Positions 59,214 to 64,000 of a stretch of 64,000 bases of DNA are shown in pieces (position 1 is the first letter of the stretch; the number at the start of each line of letters is the position of its first letter). The DNA comes from Emmonsiellopsis sp. PD_33 (Eukaryota; Ascomycota; Eurotiomycetes; Onygenales; Ajellomycetaceae), in NCBI GenBank assembly GCA_032988165.1, contig JANTQF010000017.1, forward strand, positions 124,001 to 188,000, written 5' to 3'. Both the position numbers and the translations under genes were made by a program. The notes beneath the pieces were generated by a model that made no database searches, was not told the DNA's origin, and saw nothing but the letters and a program-made list of their open reading frames with translations.

Positions 59214-60078
59214 AAAACTCCTCCTCATCCTTCTCATCCTTCTCCTCCTTCTCATCCTCCTCCTTCTTATCCTTCTCTTTATTCTCCTCTTCCCCCTCTT
59301 CCTCTACCTCTCTATTCTTAATAATCTACTTCTCCTCCTCCTCCTCATCCTCCTCCTCCTCCTCATTAGAGGTAAGAACAACCTCAAACTTATCCTCTAG
59401 TATCTTCTCTGGTAAAGATAGCTTCTTATAATAGATCAGATCAATCTGAGCATTAAAATCAGCTATCTTCTAATCAGCCACATCAGCATCAACTCTAGTA
59501 GCAAGAAGATTAACCCAGTTAGAGAGCAATATAGCCTCTTTAATATTCTAAATCATCATGTGCATGTAGGAGGTAAAGAGGTCCTTAATTTCCTTCTCAT
59601 TATAAATCTACTAATTCATTCAATTAGATTAGAAGAGTATTACTAAAGAGTGTAACTAAAACTCTTACCTACTTGAGCTTTTTAATCTCATACTCCAGAA
59701 TTTCCTCAACCTACTTCTGATAGTGTTTCTTTCTAGTAACCTTTTTCATGGCCTTCTCTCACTCCACCTTTACCTCATATCATTTTTAAGAGCACTTCTG
59801 ATCCTAATACTTCTATATTAGCTACTTTACTACCTCTTTTTTTAATTCCTCACACTCAGCCTTATCAGCCTCATTCCTAGCATAGATTAGCTGAATTTAT
59901 ATACAAGTATTACTATAAATTATTATTATTTATTTCTCTCACACAGCTTCTTCAGTGCAACATGATGTATCTTGCAGTTAGCCTCACCTTATTTGAATGC
60001 TTTCTTCTCAGGCCCCTCAAGCTGATGGTAATACTTATGGGCCTTAGTCATATAGATCTTGGAGGCAGGTAAAGATAT
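59214..60078 (-). pseudogene. Second gene of hAT element E2, acidic coiled-coil protein, unknown function
   Basis: Collinear with 52,190-53,054. It reads SLPASKIYMTKAHKYYHQLE, then AFKxGEANCKIHHVALKKL, and ends in the same CTC-encoded acidic tract near 59,325-59,365. Intron donors are kept at equivalent positions. Confidence 0.5.
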
Positions 60079-60513
60079 GACTGATGGTGGTAGTAGGAGA
60101 AAGTAATAATTATAATAGTAGAATAGGAATATTAAAAGAGGAGAGATAGAATAATGGTAGGAAAAGAAGGAAAGAAAGAGAAGAAGAAGAGAAAAAACAA
60201 AAAAATAAGGGAAATTTCTCTAATCTAAAAGTAGGTTATTTATATTTGATACATCTATATTTAATATTCTTTATATGATATTGTCAGGCAATTTATATCA
60301 GAAATAGACCTAGATGATGGTTATAGATTGCTAGGGTAGCTAATTGGAGTTGAAATTTCAATAACATTTCTTTTTTTTTCCCTTCTTTTTCTCTCTCTCT
60401 TCTTCTTTTCTCTATCTATTTTATTCCTTCTCTTCTATCATTCTAATCAGCCATGTCTCTATCTCCCCTGCTCTTTATTCAAACACATTAATACCCCCTT
60501 CCCTGATTTGAAA

Positions 60514-61176
60514 ATACTAAAGTACACCCCCCTCCTCTGCCAAGTAGTGATGAAAAATAGTGCATCTAGTTGCAAAGTAGCTTATAAGGCACACATTACT
60601 AAGTGGGAGGCCAAGTAGGATCAATACCATGCTAAGCTTCTTAATACCTCAAGAAATTACTGGGTTAAATACAATCTTAAGCCTCATCACTACCATAATA
60701 AAAATAGTAAGTTATAGTCATACTTTTCAGTAATGCTCAGCAGCTCATTCAGGTTAATAGAGTGGATTTAGGAGGTCTAGTTCTATCAGAAATCTAGAGA
60801 GCTCATTTTTACTAAGATCATAATAGTACATCTAATTCATAAAATTAATAATGAGAAGTATTACTTTCAGCACTTCATTCTTAACATCATCCAGTTAGTA
60901 GTAGAAATAATCCTCATTACTCTTTTTAAGTGTAAGTTAACTAATCTACTAAGTCTACTAAATATGTATACTGATTATATTATGAATATAGGCAGAGTAA
61001 AGATGATAGTGCATGGGAAGTAGTCAACTCTTAGAGTTAAAGATATATGTTTGGTGAGAGAGGTAGTAGATGTATTAGGGTCAGGTTACTTCAACCAGAA
61101 GACTATGAGGAAGAATTGAATTTCCTGTAGATAGAGATGGGATTATTTTGTACATTTTTTAATTAGTTTAGTTTAG
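60514..61176 (+). pseudogene. Third frame of hAT element E2, unknown product
   Basis: Collinear with 53,490-54,152. The start codon is ATA here, and the protein-like content (KYTPLLCQVVMKNS; NMYTDYIMNIGRVKM) is preserved. Confidence 0.48.
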
Positions 61177-61589
61177 GGTTTAGCTGGGGCCTGCAGGCAA
61201 TGAAAAGTAATAATATTTGGTAACACTCACTGGTGCAAATCTCCCAATTTGAAATTATTATATGGTGTGTGGCAGGGCTGCTACTAGCTTGACACCATTA
61301 GTAACACACATGATTATGATTAGGTAATATTATGGTATTCCTGGTCCCATTTGGTCTCATATATAGATAATGGGACTAAATAGGATCAGGACTGAAAAAA
61401 TAGATATATAACATGATTTATGAGTAAAATATTCTTTTATAACATGATTCTGAACTAATTTATCTATACTATAATATGATATAGTATCTATATTAAAGTG
61501 ATTTTACATAAAAAGAAACTAATATATTAAGTAAAATGATAAGGGTATACTTTAATCCTGGTCCCAACATGGTTTCAGCAGCTAGTCTA

Positions 61590-61597
61590 CTTATAGA
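61590..61597. repeat. Target site duplication of E2, right copy (CTTATAGA)
   Basis: Exact copy of 56,031-56,038. Confidence 0.9.
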
Positions 61598-62640
61598 TAG
61601 TACTAACCTATATAAATTATAAATATACTATATAATATGATAATCATTAACTTTATACTTATATTACTAGATAGTGAATGCAACATGATAATATCTATTA
61701 TATGTAAATTCTCTAAATAGATTATAATCATCTCTGAGTAATCTGACTTTAATGTAGAGAATTGAGTAAAAGCCCTACTTAATTATTTACTACTAGCTGA
61801 CTGGGAAATCTCATATAGAATTATTTCAGATAGAGACCCTAAATTTCTTAGTGATTTATAATAGAATCTCTTTAAGTATCTTAAGGTTGAGCTTCTCTAT
61901 TCTACTGTGTACTACTTACAAATAGATAGGCAGAGTAAGAGGATAAATTAAACCATATAAATTACTTTATAATATATTATCATAGTAATGAGAAATCTAT
62001 ATAACTAGCTATAAATACTATCAACTATTATCTTTCATCTCAATGCAGCTAAATTCATATTAATGGGACACTTAACCTATAAAATTATATATAAAATTAC
62101 TATTAATTTATTTATCTTAGTATTAATGATAATACCTACAGCACCATGCTTCTATATCCAATAAGATATAATTCTGACTCTTAATGAGATAGTTATAATA
62201 GTTAAGAACTATTATAATCAGAAGCATACACTATGAAGTTTTTAGATAGAAAATAAAATACTCCTCTACTTGTATAAAGGATATAAAATATCAGCTGCAA
62301 GGATTTCATGCAAATACAATAATTAATTTGCCAGACTGTTTAGAATATTCAAGTGAATAGGATTACTTGCATATAAGTTAGAACTACTACACATAATGAA
62401 GATTCATTTAGTTATAAGTGTAATGATACTTAAATCTCTTCCTTAATAAAGAAACCTCTATAAATGTTAACATCTGAAACTCCTATCAGTCAAACTGGTA
62501 GTAACCAGTGAAAATCCTATATATAAAGTTGAAAAGATAATAGTAAAGAGGATATTATACAGCAGGACATAGTACCTACTATGATGAAAGAGCTATGAGC
62601 TGAAGGATAATTAATGAGTAAATAAGATAAAAATTAAAGA
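61598..62640 (+). pseudogene. Integrase and chromodomain fragment of element C
   Basis: Continues the pol reading after E2: LLADWEISYRIISDRDPKFL near 61,790-61,850 (the core Asp is kept), then VELLYSTVYYLQIDRQSKRIN near 61,890. A chromodomain-like YKVEKIIVKRILYSR lies near 62,520-62,565, with the following conserved Tyr/Trp region obscured by stops. Confidence 0.72.
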
Positions 62641-64000
62641 ATTAAAGAAATTAATTGAGTAATTTGAGAAGACCTGCCAGCCTAGGGCCTTTAAGAGGCA
62701 ATCAAAAAACTAAGTAATAAAGTAATTCTATTTTTATTATAAGTATATATAGTATAAAGTATGGATTCTCCATAGCATCAAGCATTTAGAACTATAAGAG
62801 ATAGAAATATACTACTAAACTTACTCATATATTATTACTCTCCTAATACTAATAATATTACCATAGTGATGAATTCATTATGAATATATAATATTTACCT
62901 CTTTATTTACCATAACAACACATCACATAAAATAGACATATAGAACTCTTAGACTAACTCTTATTATCTATATTAATAAATAAGCTATAATATATCTATA
63001 TTGCAGATAATAGATAAGTTCTTTCTGCCAGCTATCTATAACTATTAGCTCTTAGATATAAGTGAACTATCTCTATATATATAAGAACTATATAGCAACT
63101 AGATTCCCAACATTATAGATGAAAATAAATAAAAATAAATCAACTAGATTTTATAGTTATAATAGATAGCATACTGAGTCTTTCTGTACCCATAACTATC
63201 ATACTATATAGTAATAGAAAATAAACCAGAAATAAATTACAATTACAACATGTTACCAGTAGAATTTAGAATCACAGGCAAAAAACTAATATAATTACTC
63301 TAGAACATCTAGTAAGAGCACTACTTTTTCTATGTCAGAGCAATCATTAAAGCTATCTATTCTAATTATAATATCTCGGACAGACCACACACCTGCAGCA
63401 ATATGACATGAGGACAGTAAGAAGAATATAGAGGATATAAGAATAGTGACTCATAAACCCTAGCTAACTACCTTAAAGCTATAATTTAATAGCTAACACT
63501 TAAATTCTCATAGAATCACTAGTCCTCATGCAAGCAGAAAAAGTGAAATAATCTATTTATAGATAATAATGAGAATATAAAAGACCCATCTGAAGATAAT
63601 TATAAGGATGAAAATGAAGAGGAATATAAAGATAATAATAATAATAATAATAACTAAAATAGAATATCCCTAGGATAAGATAGTAAAGAAGACTTGAATA
63701 ACTTTTAATTTAAACTAATTCTTAACAAAATACATAAGGATAGAGGAGTTTCTCTATTAGAGGCTAAAACTATTACTAATATTCTCATTATTAAAGATAT
63801 GATAGCAAATAAGATTCTTACTATAGCTAACTTACTCCTATTAATTAAATTAGCATGTAAGAAGTTGAATAAGGACTGCCTTGAAAAAGCTATAATAAAC
63901 TCATTTAAGAATTATAATATCTTATTCAAAGTAGAATAATATTACTACTAGAATAGAGATAAAGAGACTAAAACCTTTATTATCTTTAAATTAGAAAATA
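62641..64000 (+). other. Degenerate sequence 3' of element C integrase
   Basis: AT-rich, with stretches that still read like protein on the plus strand, for example RPHTCSNMT near 63,385, SEDNYKDENEEEYKD near 63,595-63,635 and LLEAKTITNILIIKDMIANK near 63,755-63,815. An (AAT)n run lies at 63,636-63,655. It may be a 3' accessory frame of element C or another element. No LTR is recognised before the window end. Confidence 0.4.

Larger units (their letters stand above)
56039..61589. mobile_element. hAT-type DNA transposon E2 (5,551 bp), second copy of E1
   Basis: Same length as E1 and same direction. Inverted repeats lie at 56,039-56,060 and 61,568-61,589, with perfect 8-bp duplication CTTATAGA. 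Landmarks keep a constant offset of 7,024 bp (for example transposase ATG at 51,709 and 58,733), so no indels are evident. Sampled differences are C/T or G/A. Confidence 0.92.
18591..64000. other. AT-rich, CpG-depleted block of RIP-like mutated transposons
   Basis: Composition changes sharply at about 18,590 and stays AT-rich to the window end. By eye CpG is almost absent; rare examples are at 40,714 and 63,377. Reading frames of transposon proteins can be followed for kilobases but are broken by TAA, TAG and TGA where Gln, Trp or Arg codons are expected. This is the signature of repeat-induced point mutation or of deamination of methylated cytosine. No host gene is recognised in this block. 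Confidence 0.9.
37122..64000 (+). mobile_element. Ty3/gypsy retrotransposon C (plus strand), interrupted by D, E1 and E2
   Basis: The pieces 37,384-40,612, 48,943-49,014, 54,574-56,038 and 61,598 onward join, once the three insertions are removed, into one gag-pol order: gag, protease, reverse transcriptase, RNase H, integrase, chromodomain. I could not identify its LTRs. The left one may lie near 37.1-37.35 kb (possibly shared with the flank left of 20,570), and the right one may lie beyond the window. It is the oldest identifiable element in this part, since everything else is inside it. Confidence 0.75.

Noticed and set aside
49015..61589. Tandem or segmental duplication as explanation for the E1/E2 pair
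   Set aside because: Each copy has its own distinct perfect 8-bp target duplication, and the 1.47 kb between them continues the host retroelement.
1..64000. tRNA, rRNA, CRISPR arrays, starship-type captain recombinase or secondary metabolite cluster
   Set aside because: I looked for cloverleaf-like GGTTCGAATCC tracts, regular spacers, tyrosine recombinase signatures and PKS/NRPS domains and saw none; the PPTase gene alone does not make a cluster.

Overview
The window is genomic DNA of a filamentous ascomycete, most likely a eurotiomycete. The evidence is short GT-AG introns of about 54-141 nt with CTAAT/CTGAC-type branch sites, fungal versions of acetyl-CoA carboxylase, Nup82, Cbc2, Sno/PdxT, an NpgA-type phosphopantetheinyl transferase, an Slc1-type acyltransferase and BimA/Cdc27, and a large AT-rich block of mutated Ty3/gypsy elements. 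I cannot fix the genus from this sequence alone.

Region 1 (1-18,590) is normal, gene-rich DNA. In order it holds: the 3' end of an acetyl-CoA carboxylase gene (+); nup82 (-, four exons) divergent from cbc2 (+, five exons); a two-exon SNO1/pdxT-type glutaminase gene (-) divergent from an npgA/PPTase gene (+); an SLC1/PlsC-type acyltransferase gene (-); bimA/cdc27/APC3 (-, four exons); and two divergent genes for small secreted proteins, each with eight cysteines. The last two sit next to the AT-rich block. The first seven are core functions: lipid synthesis, nuclear transport and RNA cap binding, vitamin B6, activation of carrier proteins, and mitosis.

Region 2 (about 18,590-64,000) is AT-rich, almost free of CpG and full of premature stops, as expected of repeats subjected to RIP-like C-to-T mutation. 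It is a nest of at least six transposons. A relic Tc1/IS630-type transposase lies at 18,976-19,770. Ty3/gypsy element B (minus strand, 5.56 kb, 245-bp LTRs at 20,570 and 36,877) is split by Ty3/gypsy element A (plus strand, 10,985 bp, 161-bp LTRs, perfect 5-bp target duplication CCTAT). To the right, Ty3/gypsy element C (plus strand, from about 37.1 kb to at least 62.7 kb) is interrupted three times: by retrotransposon D (40,613-48,937, 174-bp LTRs) and by two copies of one hAT-type DNA transposon, E1 and E2. E1 and E2 are each 5,551 bp with perfect 8-bp target duplications.

The most unusual content is accessory coding sequence in these elements. Element A carries a roughly 966-codon reading frame downstream of gag-pol. 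Element D carries a long antisense reading frame before its 3' LTR. The hAT element carries two apparent genes besides its transposase. All four reverse transcriptases have one or both catalytic aspartates changed to asparagine, so none is likely to be active. All features were read by eye; exon joins and boundaries of degenerate genes are models.
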